DNA of 64,000 bases. It comes from Guptibacillus spartinae (GTDB taxonomy: Bacteria; Bacillota; Bacilli; Bacillales; Guptibacillaceae). Position 1 is the stretch's first letter; every line of letters begins with the position of its first letter. The DNA lies in the NCBI RefSeq assembly GCF_028610625.1, contig NZ_JAQQWU010000001.1, positions 248,001 through 312,000 of the forward strand. Direction: 5' to 3'. The notes under the pieces were generated by a model, which was not told the origin of the DNA, searched no databases, and saw nothing but the letters and a program-made list of their open reading frames with translations. Positions 54,617 through 63,057 of the stretch are shown here, piece by piece. The translations under genes were made by a program, and so were the position numbers.

Positions 54617-55592
54617 TAAAGTTATTTTAGTTACAGGAGGGACGGGGTCCTGGGGAAATGAGCTGGTTAAGCAGCTCTTGCAAAAATCTCCTGCAGAAAT
54701 TAGGATCTTTTCTCGTAATGAAACAAGTCAGGTTGAAATGAAGAGGAAATTTCAACAGAATCCCCTGCTCACCTTTGTCATTGGTGATATTAAAGAACGA
54801 GAAGCACTACTTGAAGCGAGTAAAGATGTTGACTATATCTTCCATCTAGCGGCGCTTAAACACGTTCCCGTTTGTGAAGATCAACCGATTGAAGCATTAA
54901 ATACAAATGTGATTGGCACGCAAAATGTAATACGCGTGGCGATTGATAATAAAGTGAAGAAAGTGATCTATATCTCAACAGACAAAGCAGCTAATCCTTC
55001 CAATTTCTACGGTTTTTCCAAAGCAATGGGTGAGCGTTTAATTATCCATGCGAATACGTTGAAATCGGATACAACATTTGTTTGCGTTCGTGGAGGAAAC
55101 GTATTGGGGACGAACGGAAGTGTGATTCATGTTTTTAATAATCAAATTCGCTCAAATAAAGAGATTGGGATTACACATCCGGATATGACTCGCTTTTTCT
55201 TAACGCTTGAAGATGCAATAAAGTTATTATTTAAAGCTACCTATGAAAGTCGCGGTGGAGAGATCTTCGTAATGAAGATGCCAACATGCAAAATTTATGA
55301 CCTTGCTGAAGTGTTAATCGATGCATCAGGCGTTCAGGGGGTTAAGATCGTGGAGCAGGGAATACGGCCAGGTGAAAAACTTCATGAAATCTTATTTTCT
55401 GAATATGAAAGTCAAACAACTGTTTATTATGATCAAGAATATTTTGTCATTCTCCCAACTATCGAAATTAAAGGTCTTGAAGAACACTATTCAGCATTTA
55501 AGCCGGTTAAGTTAACAAACTATAATTCAAGCGAAGATCTTATGACAAAGGATGAAATAAAAGCAATGCTGATCAAAGGTGGTTTTATGTAA
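54606..55592 (+). CDS. UDP-GlcNAc 4,6-dehydratase/epimerase, FnlA/CapE type
   Basis: 328 aa extended SDR. It has TGGTGSWGNELVKQLL at the N-terminus, the membrane-free short form of the family, the catalytic set in ISTDKAANPSNFYGFSKAMGE, and RPGEKLHEILFSEYE near the end. FnlA/WbjB/CapE enzymes convert UDP-GlcNAc into UDP-4-keto-6-deoxy-L-hexosamines by C4,6-dehydration with C5 and C3 epimerisation. TTG start with AGGAGG 8 bases upstream, inside the end of the previous gene. It overlaps the next gene by one base. Confidence 0.88.
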   Translation: MFRNKVILVTGGTGSWGNELVKQLLQKSPAEIRIFSRNETSQVEMKRKFQQNPLLTFVIGDIKEREALLEASKDVDYIFHLAALKHVPVCEDQPIEALNTNVIGTQNVIRVAIDNKVKKVIYISTDKAANPSNFYGFSKAMGERLIIHANTLKSDTTFVCVRGGNVLGTNGSVIHVFNNQIRSNKEIGITHPDMTRFFLTLEDAIKLLFKATYESRGGEIFVMKMPTCKIYDLAEVLIDASGVQGVKIVEQGIRPGEKLHEILFSEYESQTTVYYDQEYFVILPTIEIKGLEEHYSAFKPVKLTNYNSSEDLMTKDEIKAMLIKGGFM

Positions 55593-56425
55593 TGAAAATT
55601 CTTGTGCTCGGTGGAAAAGGAATGGCGGGGCACGTGATCGTTAAATACTTGAAAGATCAACGGAAATCAGATCAAATTCTCTATACTTCAAGGGATTCAT
55701 TGGATCATGAAGGATTCTATCTTGATGTTTTAAATCAAAGCGAGTTAGAGGTGCTCATTGACAAAACAGAGCCAGATTTAGTGATTAATGCAATTGGCGT
55801 CTTAAATGAGGATGCAGAAAAAAATGAACAGAAGGCATTTCAAATAAATGCGCTACTGCCACACCAGCTTGCAACCCTTATGAACCGAAGAGGTGGTAGA
55901 GTCATTCATATTAGTACAGACTGCGTTTTTTCCGGAAAGAAAGGGAGTTATACTGAGTCAGATGCTCCTGATGGAGATAGCGTATATGCACGTACAAAAG
56001 CCATAGGGGAGATTACTCAAGCACCACACTTAACGATACGAACCTCCATTATTGGACCCGAATTAAAAGGGGATGGGATTGGTTTATTTCTATGGTTTAT
56101 GAGCCAACAAGGAGAAGTATCAGGGTATGAAAGGGTTTATTGGAATGGAGTTACAACGTTAGAACTAGCCAAGGTGATCAACAAGTTAATCGATGAACAG
56201 GTGGAAGGACTCATTCATCTCCATTCAAAAAACAGGATTTCAAAATATGATCTGTTAAAATTGATGAAGGAAACATTTGAGAAAAAAGATGTCACGATTA
56301 TTCCTTCAAATCCCTTTTTTTTAGATCGCACCATCTTAAACACTCGTCAGGACTTTCAATATAAGGTTCCCTCATACCGAGAAATGCTAATCGAACTTAA
56401 TAAATGGATGAACCACAATGGGTAA
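55592..56425 (+). CDS. RmlD-like sugar-nucleotide reductase
   Basis: 277 aa. It has a GGKGMAGHVIVKYL Rossmann loop, the INAIGVLNEDAE segment, ISTDCVFSGKKGSYTE and VYARTKAIGE with the Tyr-x-x-x-Lys pair, as in RmlD. It is clearly shorter than the FnlB/CapF reductases that normally accompany FnlA/FnlC and lacks their C-terminal cupin part. In Vibrio cholerae O37 an RmlD-type reductase (WbvR) in the same gene set leads to UDP-L-QuiNAc. The likely task is reduction of the 4-keto group made by the upstream enzyme. It overlaps the next gene by 8 bases. Confidence 0.85.
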   Translation: MKILVLGGKGMAGHVIVKYLKDQRKSDQILYTSRDSLDHEGFYLDVLNQSELEVLIDKTEPDLVINAIGVLNEDAEKNEQKAFQINALLPHQLATLMNRRGGRVIHISTDCVFSGKKGSYTESDAPDGDSVYARTKAIGEITQAPHLTIRTSIIGPELKGDGIGLFLWFMSQQGEVSGYERVYWNGVTTLELAKVINKLIDEQVEGLIHLHSKNRISKYDLLKLMKETFEKKDVTIIPSNPFFLDRTILNTRQDFQYKVPSYREMLIELNKWMNHNG

Positions 56426-57314
56426 GCCCATTCTTCTGATTACAGGGGCTGGTGGATATACAGGTAAACACGCTGTAAACTATTTTAAAGATTATGACGT
56501 TATTGGCGTAACGAGAAAAAAGAATGAATCAAAAAAGAACTATTTCGCTGATTTAACGAATGAAGAGGAAGTTAACCGTTTGATTGAGCTCACAAAGCCG
56601 GATAGGATCCTTCATTTAGCTGGTCAGAACCATGTCGGAAAGTCCTGGGAATTCCCCGTATCTACCATTCAAACCAACTTTATGTCAACGTTGTATTTGC
56701 TATCTGCCGTAAAAACATATGCTTCAAAAGCTAAAGTTTTAGTAGTCGGATCAGCTTTGCAGACGGACCATTCCTATCCCCATCCTTATAGTTATAGCAA
56801 GTCACTTCAGGGAGAGCTCTTACATGTTTGGCAACAATTTTATGGAGGCAATGCGATATTTGTTAAAACAACAAATTTGATTGGGCCGGGACCATCGACG
56901 GGTGTTTGTGCAAATATTGCAAGGAAAATCGTTGAGTTTGAACAAAAAAAAGTAGAGGAAGAGGCAATCCTTTTCCTTCAAAATAAACAAGTGATGAGAG
57001 ATTATGTGGACGTTCGTGATGCCGTTCGTGCTTATCTTCTCATTTTAGAAAAAGGGAAGCCTGGCCAAGAATTTGAAATTAGCTCAGGAGACGTGCGGTC
57101 ACTTGAAGAGATTGCACGTATTTTTCAGGAAATATCTAAGGTTCCATTTCGAGTTCAATTTGCTGAAAATAAGCATGAGCAACCCAAACGACTAACAAGT
57201 GTAGCTTTGAAGGAACTGGGATGGAAACCAGAATTCGATATACGTACTTCTTTAGAAGATACGTTAAATTATTTTAGTGAGATTTATAGAAATGAAGGAG
57301 GAGATGATACTTGA
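56418..57314 (+). CDS. NAD-dependent epimerase/dehydratase-like SDR, GMD/RMD-like
   Basis: 298 aa. It has TGAGGYTGKHAVNYF as cofactor loop, LAGQNHVGKSWEFP and PYSYSKSLQGE with Tyr-x-x-x-Lys, and RDYVDVRDAVRAYLLILEKG near the C-terminus, a combination seen in GDP-6-deoxy-4-keto-mannose reductases and relatives. A further step in deoxysugar synthesis is likely, but the exact substrate cannot be read. The ATG lies 8 bases inside the previous gene, and the stop overlaps the TTG of the next, so translation is coupled. Confidence 0.8.
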   Translation: MGKPILLITGAGGYTGKHAVNYFKDYDVIGVTRKKNESKKNYFADLTNEEEVNRLIELTKPDRILHLAGQNHVGKSWEFPVSTIQTNFMSTLYLLSAVKTYASKAKVLVVGSALQTDHSYPHPYSYSKSLQGELLHVWQQFYGGNAIFVKTTNLIGPGPSTGVCANIARKIVEFEQKKVEEEAILFLQNKQVMRDYVDVRDAVRAYLLILEKGKPGQEFEISSGDVRSLEEIARIFQEISKVPFRVQFAENKHEQPKRLTSVALKELGWKPEFDIRTSLEDTLNYFSEIYRNEGGDDT

Positions 57315-58027
57315 AGAAAGTCTCCATTATTATTCCTTTTTATAATTGTGAATACATCGATAAAGCAATTGACAGTGCATTAGAGCAAACGTATCACAAT
57401 ATTGAAGTCATAGTGGTTAACGATGGATCAACGAGTTTCGCTGAAAAAATTGTTCCCTATTACAATTCAATTCGTTATATTGAACAAAGCAATAAAGGGA
57501 CTGCAGGGGCTTTGAACACAGGAATAAAAGCAGCTACAGGTGATTACTTCACCTGGCTGAGTGCCGATGACATTTACACAAAAGATAAAGTGGAAAAGCA
57601 AGTAGCTTTTTTAGAAAAAAATAAAGCAGTCATCGGGTATACGTCTTACAAATTAATTGACAACAATGGAGATCTAACGAGTGGATCGATTGGCGTATCG
57701 TTTCCAAGTCGACTTGATTTCCTTAGACATTTAAAAAAAGGCTGTGCTATTAATGGATGCACCGTTATGGTTGAAATGCATCTATTACGTGAGCTGAATG
57801 GCTTTGATGAAAGCCTGCCTTATACGCATGATTATGATCTTTGGGTAAGAATTGCTGAGCGACATCACTTTGCTTACTTGGATGAATGCCTTGTCTACTA
57901 TCGTGTTCATAATGAGATGGGAACGAAAAAATTTCCGGAGGCAATTCGAGCGGAATTAGCAAATGTTCGACGAAAGCATCGGCCTACGCTTCGTTTGGCG
58001 ATACAAGCGGAAAGGAGAAAGTTATGA
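57311..58027 (+). CDS. Glycosyltransferase, GT2 family
   Basis: 238 aa. GT-A fold: VSIIIPFYNCEYIDKAIDSALEQTY at the start, VVNDGS, NKGTAGALNTGIKAATGDYFTWLSADD with the Asp-Asp metal-binding motif, and GFDESLPYTHDYDLWVRIAE as the acceptor/catalytic region. No membrane segment. TTG start with GGAGG upstream. It probably adds one sugar to the surface glycan. It overlaps its neighbours on both sides by 4 bases. Confidence 0.87.
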   Translation: MKKVSIIIPFYNCEYIDKAIDSALEQTYHNIEVIVVNDGSTSFAEKIVPYYNSIRYIEQSNKGTAGALNTGIKAATGDYFTWLSADDIYTKDKVEKQVAFLEKNKAVIGYTSYKLIDNNGDLTSGSIGVSFPSRLDFLRHLKKGCAINGCTVMVEMHLLRELNGFDESLPYTHDYDLWVRIAERHHFAYLDECLVYYRVHNEMGTKKFPEAIRAELANVRRKHRPTLRLAIQAERRKL

Positions 58028-59061
58028 AATTCACCTTTCCGATCCTTACGCTTTGCAAAGGCGGAGCACAGCGAATGCTTGCTGAACTAGCCAATGGATT
58101 AGTTGATCGAGGACATGAGGTGATGATTCTCATGCCTTCATCAGGAGTAATTGAATATCCGGTTCAAGCAGATATAAAACGTATTCCCAATTCTTACGAG
58201 TTAAAAGAACAGGATTATCCTAAAGCAGATGTCATCGTATCTAATTACTATACGTTAGTAAAGGAAGCTCAAAAAGCGAGTTTAAACCAAAAAGGCATTC
58301 ATATTAGACTAAGCCTCTGCTATGAACCTACTTTTTTACCTGAACAAGAGCTTTCGTTTCCAAGCTATCACGTAACCCCCCATCTGCTGGTGCTGTCAAA
58401 ATGGCATCGTGACTTAATTCAACTCAATCATGGCATTACCGGGAAAATCGTTCCTGTAGGAATAAGTAAAGAGTTTTACAATCAAAAGATAAAGTCACAG
58501 AACAAAGTTCCTAATGTAACAGCGATTATTCGAAAGCCTGAGGGTGGTTTTTCTTGGCATCGAGAACAAGAATATTTGTTAAATCAATTCATGGTTGTGC
58601 GAAAAGCCATTCCAGAGGTTCAGTTAACCTTAATTACGCCACCAAATGAACTATACACTTCGCCTGCCCTTCAATCGATAAAAGCTTCAGGATTGTATAC
58701 GTTTCGAACACCTGCAGACGATCGAGAATTGGCGTACTATTATAATCAAGCGGACATCTTTGTGAACTCTTCCACGTATGACACGGCATCACTTCCAGGA
58801 CTTGAAGCGATGAAGTGCGGTGCTGCTCTCGTGACAACCTATAATGGTGGCAATGCTGATTATTGTATCGACGGTACTAATGCATTCATTTCGTATCGTT
58901 ATGAAGATCGCCTTTCATCCGACATTCTAAAGCTTCTAAATCAACCTAATTTACGAAAAGAACTAGCGAAAAAAGGAGAAGAAGAGGCGTCAAAGTGGAC
59001 CTGGGACCGAAGTGTTCAAGCGATGGAAGACGCTGTTACACACCTATTAAAAACGACGTAA
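58024..59061 (+). CDS. Glycosyltransferase, GT4 family
   Basis: 345 aa. It has LCKGGAQRMLAELANGLVDRGHEV, a GT4-type acceptor-side loop, SKWHRDLI, and TASLPGLEAMKCGAALVTTYNGGNAD as donor-binding motif. ATGA overlap with the preceding gene. It is the last gene before a terminator; together with the five preceding genes it forms a tightly coupled unit for making and transferring a deoxyaminosugar. Confidence 0.86.
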   Translation: MKFTFPILTLCKGGAQRMLAELANGLVDRGHEVMILMPSSGVIEYPVQADIKRIPNSYELKEQDYPKADVIVSNYYTLVKEAQKASLNQKGIHIRLSLCYEPTFLPEQELSFPSYHVTPHLLVLSKWHRDLIQLNHGITGKIVPVGISKEFYNQKIKSQNKVPNVTAIIRKPEGGFSWHREQEYLLNQFMVVRKAIPEVQLTLITPPNELYTSPALQSIKASGLYTFRTPADDRELAYYYNQADIFVNSSTYDTASLPGLEAMKCGAALVTTYNGGNADYCIDGTNAFISYRYEDRLSSDILKLLNQPNLRKELAKKGEEEASKWTWDRSVQAMEDAVTHLLKTT

Positions 59062-59077
59062 TCGGTCGTTTTTTTTT
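59049..59077 (+). terminator. Terminator after the GT2-GT4 unit
   Basis: Stem AAAAACGAC / GTCGTTTTT with a 7-base loop and a run of nine or more T. It includes the stop codon of the GT4 gene. Confidence 0.75.
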
Positions 59078-59117
59078 ATGTCGACTGATTAACCGCCTGT
59101 TTATGAACGTACAAGTT

Positions 59118-59145
59118 ACTGTCATGATTTCTCTCGAATAAGTTA
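59118..59145 (+). promoter_or_regulatory. Sigma-K-like promoter of the galU-like / rhamnose operon
   Basis: AC (59118-59119), 17 bases, AATAAGTTA (59137-59145): one mismatch to the sigma-K pattern. The predicted start point near 59152 would leave the ribosome binding site at 59158 and the TTG at 59173 on the transcript. Confidence 0.5.
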
Positions 59146-59172
59146 GAAGGAAAGATGAAGGGAGAGAATGGC

Positions 59173-59976
59173 TTGATTAAGAAGGCAATCATACCGGCGG
59201 CTGGATATGGAACGAGGAGCCTGCCAATTACAAAAGTGATCCCTAAAGAGATGTTTCCAATCGGTGGAAAACCAGCCATTCAATATGTCGTCGAGGAAGC
59301 CGTTGCTGCAGGGATTGAAGAAATTTTAATCGTAGTCTCCAGATCCAAAAATTTAATTATGGATTATTTCGATGAGTCATTAGAGCTTGAAGCCTTCCTA
59401 AAGAAAATGAATAAAATTCATTTATTAGAGAAAACGAAATTACCAGATGTTCACATTCAGTATATTAGACAGCCTTATGCAAGAGGACTTGGTGATGCGA
59501 TCTTACACGGGAAGCATTTTGCCAACAACCAACCTGTAGCTGTCCTTTTACCCGATGATATTTTTATTGGGAAAGGTAAACTGGCGCTTGAGGAATTGCT
59601 TGATTTATATAAGAAAAAAACAACGAATGTCATTGGTATAAAAAGCGTTCATAAACAGAATTTAAAAGATTATGGCGTTATTGAAGGTAAAGAAGTGGCA
59701 ACCAACGTTTATCAACTATCTAACATCATTGAAAAGCCTGTTCATAACCCTCCTTCAAATCTTGCTGTAACAGGTAGGTACATTTTTAATCCTTCTATTT
59801 TTCGTTATCTTGAAGGGTTAACAACTGGAAAAAATGGAGAAATACAGCTAACCGATGCCATCAATGCTTCATTAAAAGAAGAAGCTTGCTTTGCAGTCGA
59901 ATGTCTGTCAGAACGATATGATATTGGGAAAGAAAAAGAGTATATTACCCTTGTGAATAAGATACTAGAAAGTTGA
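59173..59976 (+). CDS. GalU-like UTP-glucose-1-phosphate uridylyltransferase
   Basis: 267 aa. It has KKAIIPAAGYGTRSLPITKVIPKEMFPIGGKPAIQYVVEEAV (nucleotide-binding loop and Lys), LLPDDIF metal-binding Asp, and VTGRYIFNPSIFRYLE, all typical of GalU. It makes UDP-glucose, the substrate for the dehydrogenase at 48848. TTG at 59173 with AAGGGAG upstream is favoured over ATG 59155, since the predicted transcript start is only 3 bases before that ATG. Since a housekeeping GalU is usually encoded elsewhere, this is probably a sporulation-dedicated copy. Confidence 0.85.
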   Translation: MIKKAIIPAAGYGTRSLPITKVIPKEMFPIGGKPAIQYVVEEAVAAGIEEILIVVSRSKNLIMDYFDESLELEAFLKKMNKIHLLEKTKLPDVHIQYIRQPYARGLGDAILHGKHFANNQPVAVLLPDDIFIGKGKLALEELLDLYKKKTTNVIGIKSVHKQNLKDYGVIEGKEVATNVYQLSNIIEKPVHNPPSNLAVTGRYIFNPSIFRYLEGLTTGKNGEIQLTDAINASLKEEACFAVECLSERYDIGKEKEYITLVNKILES

Positions 59977-60011
59977 TTGCCAAAACGCTTTGTGAAAGGA
60001 CTGTGGTTAGT

Positions 60012-60749
60012 TTGAAAGGAGTTATATTGGCGGGAGGAAGCGGGACACGACTTTCACCAATAACGAAAATCGTGAATAAACATTTCCTACCTGTAGGAAA
60101 GTATCCGATGATTTATTGGTCATTACTTAAACTGAAGGAAGCTAACATAGAAAACGTACTTTTAATTATCAATCAAGACGATCGGCCTCTCTATGACAAG
60201 TTAATTGGTGATGGGAGGGAGCTAGAATTGAAGGTTACTTATAAAATTCAAGATGAACCATTAGGAATTGCTCATGGCGTCTCCTTAGCGCAATCGTTTG
60301 TTGGGAATTCTCCATTTATCGTCTTGTTAGGTGATAATTTATTTCAAGATTCGTTAAGAAAGGCAGTAAATGATTTTGATGTCGATCCAAAAATGGGTCA
60401 TGTTTTTTTAAAGAAAGTGACGAACCCTATGGCTTATGGAATTGCTGAAATTGATTCGAAAACAAATAAGATTAAAGCCATTGAAGAGAAACCTGCGAAC
60501 CCTAAATCCGATCTTTGTGTGACTGGAATCTATCTGTATGAGGCCAGTGTTTTTCGCTATATGAAGCAACTGGTGCCTTCAAATCGAGGAGAATTAGAGA
60601 TTACGGACTTAAACAATCAACTTATTAAAGAAGGGCAATTAGGTTATCAAATGCTAAATGGATGGTGGATTGATGCAGGTACTCATGAGAGCCTTTACTA
60701 TGCGAATCAGCTAATTAACGGAGATCGAAAGGAGCCTAATCATGAGTAA
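60012..60749 (+). CDS. spsI: SpsI/RmlA-like glucose-1-phosphate thymidylyltransferase
   Basis: 245 aa from TTG 60012. It makes dTDP-glucose, first step to dTDP-rhamnose. Motifs: GVILAGGSGTRLSPIT, NKHFLPVG, LLGDNLF, AIEEKPANPKS, VTGIYLYE, RGELEITDLNN and WWIDAGTHESL. The form without the long C-terminal extension is that of SpsI. The frame is open from 59973; TTG 60012 gives the family start but its ribosome binding site is only fair, and GTG 60003 remains possible. It is followed by spsJ with an 8-base overlap. Confidence 0.88.
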   Translation: MKGVILAGGSGTRLSPITKIVNKHFLPVGKYPMIYWSLLKLKEANIENVLLIINQDDRPLYDKLIGDGRELELKVTYKIQDEPLGIAHGVSLAQSFVGNSPFIVLLGDNLFQDSLRKAVNDFDVDPKMGHVFLKKVTNPMAYGIAEIDSKTNKIKAIEEKPANPKSDLCVTGIYLYEASVFRYMKQLVPSNRGELEITDLNNQLIKEGQLGYQMLNGWWIDAGTHESLYYANQLINGDRKEPNHE

Positions 60750-61692
60750 ACAAATACTTGTAACAGGAGGAGCAGGTTTTATAGGGTCTAATTTTGTTCG
60801 GCTACTTTTAGAGACAACTGATTGGTATGTCACCAATATCGATGCCTTAACTTATGCGGCCCATCCAACCGTATGGAGTGAATGGTCAACCCGTAAGAAT
60901 TATCGGTTCATGAAAATCGATATCGCTGACATAGAACAATTAGAAAAAGCATTTGATGTAACCTATGATGTGGTCTTCAACTTTGCTGCTGAAACGCACG
61001 TTGATCGAAGTATTGAGGATGCCAATGCTTTTGTTCGTTCAAACGTGATTGGTGTCTCAAATTTGCTCCATTTGGTGAAGCAAGGCAAAGCAAAAAAGTA
61101 TATTCAAGTCTCCACAGATGAGGTATACGGATCCTTAACTGCTAAGAAGAAGCCTTTCAAAGAAACTTCTAAGCTGTCACCGAATAACCCTTATTCAGCA
61201 ACAAAAGCAAGTGCAGACCTACTTGTTCAATCCTTCTATCGCACTTATCATCTTCCGGTCATTATCACGAGATGCTCAAATAATTATGGACCGTATCAAA
61301 ATAAAGAAAAGCTTATCCCAAAAATTATTGAGCATATATCGTTAAATAAAAAAATACCTATTTATGGAGATGGATTAAATATTCGCGAGTGGCTTTATGT
61401 AGAAGATCATTGCCGAGCGATTAAAAAAGTGATGTTGTCCGGAAAAGTCGGAGAAGTATACAATATCGGCTGTCATCAGGAGAGAACGAATCTTGAGGTC
61501 GTTCGCTTTATTTTAAATTATATGGGAGGGAAGGAAGAGTTAATCGAGTTTGTGAAGGATCGTCAGGGTCATGATTTTAGGTACGCACTGAACTACAGTA
61601 AGCTTAGTAAGCTTGGGTGGATGCCACTCGTCTCTTTTGAAGAAGGAATGGCAAAAACGATTGATTGGTATGTTCAAGAGCAGAACAGCTAA
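60742..61692 (+). CDS. spsJ: SpsJ/RmlB-like dTDP-glucose 4,6-dehydratase
   Basis: 316 aa. It has TGGAGFIGSNFVRLLL, AAETHVDRSIEDANAF, STDEVYG, NPYSATKASADLL (Tyr-x-x-x-Lys), TRCSNNYGPYQ and REWLYVEDHCRAI. All positions of the family are intact. It converts dTDP-glucose to dTDP-4-keto-6-deoxyglucose. AAAGGAG lies before the ATG, inside the end of spsI. Confidence 0.93.
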   Translation: MSKQILVTGGAGFIGSNFVRLLLETTDWYVTNIDALTYAAHPTVWSEWSTRKNYRFMKIDIADIEQLEKAFDVTYDVVFNFAAETHVDRSIEDANAFVRSNVIGVSNLLHLVKQGKAKKYIQVSTDEVYGSLTAKKKPFKETSKLSPNNPYSATKASADLLVQSFYRTYHLPVIITRCSNNYGPYQNKEKLIPKIIEHISLNKKIPIYGDGLNIREWLYVEDHCRAIKKVMLSGKVGEVYNIGCHQERTNLEVVRFILNYMGGKEELIEFVKDRQGHDFRYALNYSKLSKLGWMPLVSFEEGMAKTIDWYVQEQNS

Positions 61693-61717
61693 CCCTCTTT
61701 CAGAAGGAGGAGATCAA

Positions 61718-62563
61718 TTGAGAATACTCATTACTGGTGCAGAAGGTCAAGTCGGGAGAGCTTTATGTCACAAATTCTCCGGTAAAGATGTTATCGCTCT
61801 TGGAAAAAGTAAGTTAGATATCACGAAGAAAGATCAACTGACGACTCTTTTGCTAGATGTAAAACCCGATGTCGTTTTTCACTGCGCGGCATACACTCAA
61901 GTCGATCAGTGTGAAAAAGATAAGAAAAAGCCTTATGAAGTAAATGCTATTGCAACAGGGCTAATGGCTCAAGCATGTGAATTAGTTGGAGCAAAGCTTA
62001 TTTATTATAGCAGTGATTATGTGTTTAATGGAGAAAAAAAGACGCCTTATATGGAAAATGATCAAACAGATCCCCTATCAACCTATGGAATGAGTAAATG
62101 GATCGGAGAGAGACTTGTGCAGCAGTTATCTTCGAAGGCAACCATTATTCGTACTTCATGGGTTTTTGGTCATGGAGGGAAAAATTTTGTGAATACGATG
62201 GTGAATTTGGCTAAACAAAAAAAGGTGATCCAAGTCATAGAGGATCAAGTCGGTTCTCCAACCTATGCAGAAGATTTAGCAGCGTATTCTGCATCCATCA
62301 TGCTTCACCCTCCCGGCATCTATCATGTGACGAATGGGGGATCATGTAGCTGGTATGACTTTGCAAAAAGGATTTACGAAGAGAGCGGGTATGATCCATC
62401 ACTCATTCAACCGATTTCTTCAGTAGACTATGGAGTTCAAACGAAACGACCATATTATTCTGTTCTTGATCATAAAAGGCTTCTGGAGCAAGGCTTACAG
62501 GCTCCTCGAAAATGGGAAGCTGCTTTAAAGGAATATTTAAGGAAGGAGTTTGCCAATGATTGA
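61718..62563 (+). CDS. spsK: SpsK/RmlD-like dTDP-4-dehydrorhamnose reductase
   Basis: 281 aa from the TTG at 61718, 7 bases after AAGGAGG. It has RILITGAEGQVGRAL, CAAYTQVDQCE, YYSSDYVFNGEK, STYGMSKWIGE (Tyr-x-x-x-Lys), RTSWVFG and DQVGSPTYAEDLA. It reduces dTDP-4-keto-rhamnose to dTDP-L-rhamnose. The frame is open from 61613 inside spsJ, but that part is not expected to be translated. It overlaps spsL by 8 bases. Confidence 0.93.
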   Translation: MRILITGAEGQVGRALCHKFSGKDVIALGKSKLDITKKDQLTTLLLDVKPDVVFHCAAYTQVDQCEKDKKKPYEVNAIATGLMAQACELVGAKLIYYSSDYVFNGEKKTPYMENDQTDPLSTYGMSKWIGERLVQQLSSKATIIRTSWVFGHGGKNFVNTMVNLAKQKKVIQVIEDQVGSPTYAEDLAAYSASIMLHPPGIYHVTNGGSCSWYDFAKRIYEESGYDPSLIQPISSVDYGVQTKRPYYSVLDHKRLLEQGLQAPRKWEAALKEYLRKEFAND

Positions 62564-63014
62564 AGGTGTGAAAATAAAGCCAATCCAAAGACACTGTGAT
62601 GACAGAGGTTTTTTCGCTGAGCTCGTTCGAGATGATGAACCGGAATTATTAACGAAATTCGGGCAAGCCTCGTGGTCCATGAGTTATCCAGGCGTGATTA
62701 AAGCCTTTCATTACCATGAAAAGCAAGACGATTTGTGGTTTTTTCCTTCTGGTCACGCTCAGGTAGTGTTGTTTGATCTCAGAAAGGAAGCTTCCTCTTA
62801 TGGGATGACAGATGTTTATTATATGGGGGAATCCAATCAATGTCTGCTCCTTATACCTAAAGGAGTCGCGCATGGGTATCGGGTTTTAGGTGAGGTGCCT
62901 GCCACCATTATTTATTTTACTACTGAATCATACGATGCTGAAAAACCGGATGAATTTCGAATTCCCTGGAATTCAGAGGAAATAGGGTTTGACTGGGAAA
63001 CGAGATTTAAATAA
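62556..63014 (+). CDS. spsL: SpsL/RmlC-like dTDP-4-dehydrorhamnose 3,5-epimerase
   Basis: 152 aa, cupin fold. It has the DDRGFFAELVR start, AFHYHEKQDDLWFFPSGHAQVVLFDLR with the catalytic His region, and LIPKGVAHGYRVL. It is shorter than classical RmlC, as is SpsL of B. subtilis. ATG at 62556 with AAGGAG 7 bases upstream; a TTG two codons earlier is less well placed. It completes the rhamnose set; the order I, J, K, L is that of the B. subtilis sps operon. Confidence 0.9.
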   Translation: MIEGVKIKPIQRHCDDRGFFAELVRDDEPELLTKFGQASWSMSYPGVIKAFHYHEKQDDLWFFPSGHAQVVLFDLRKEASSYGMTDVYYMGESNQCLLLIPKGVAHGYRVLGEVPATIIYFTTESYDAEKPDEFRIPWNSEEIGFDWETRFK

Positions 63015-63057
63015 AAACGATGAAAGACGTAGGATATTATAATTGAGGTGGTAAATG

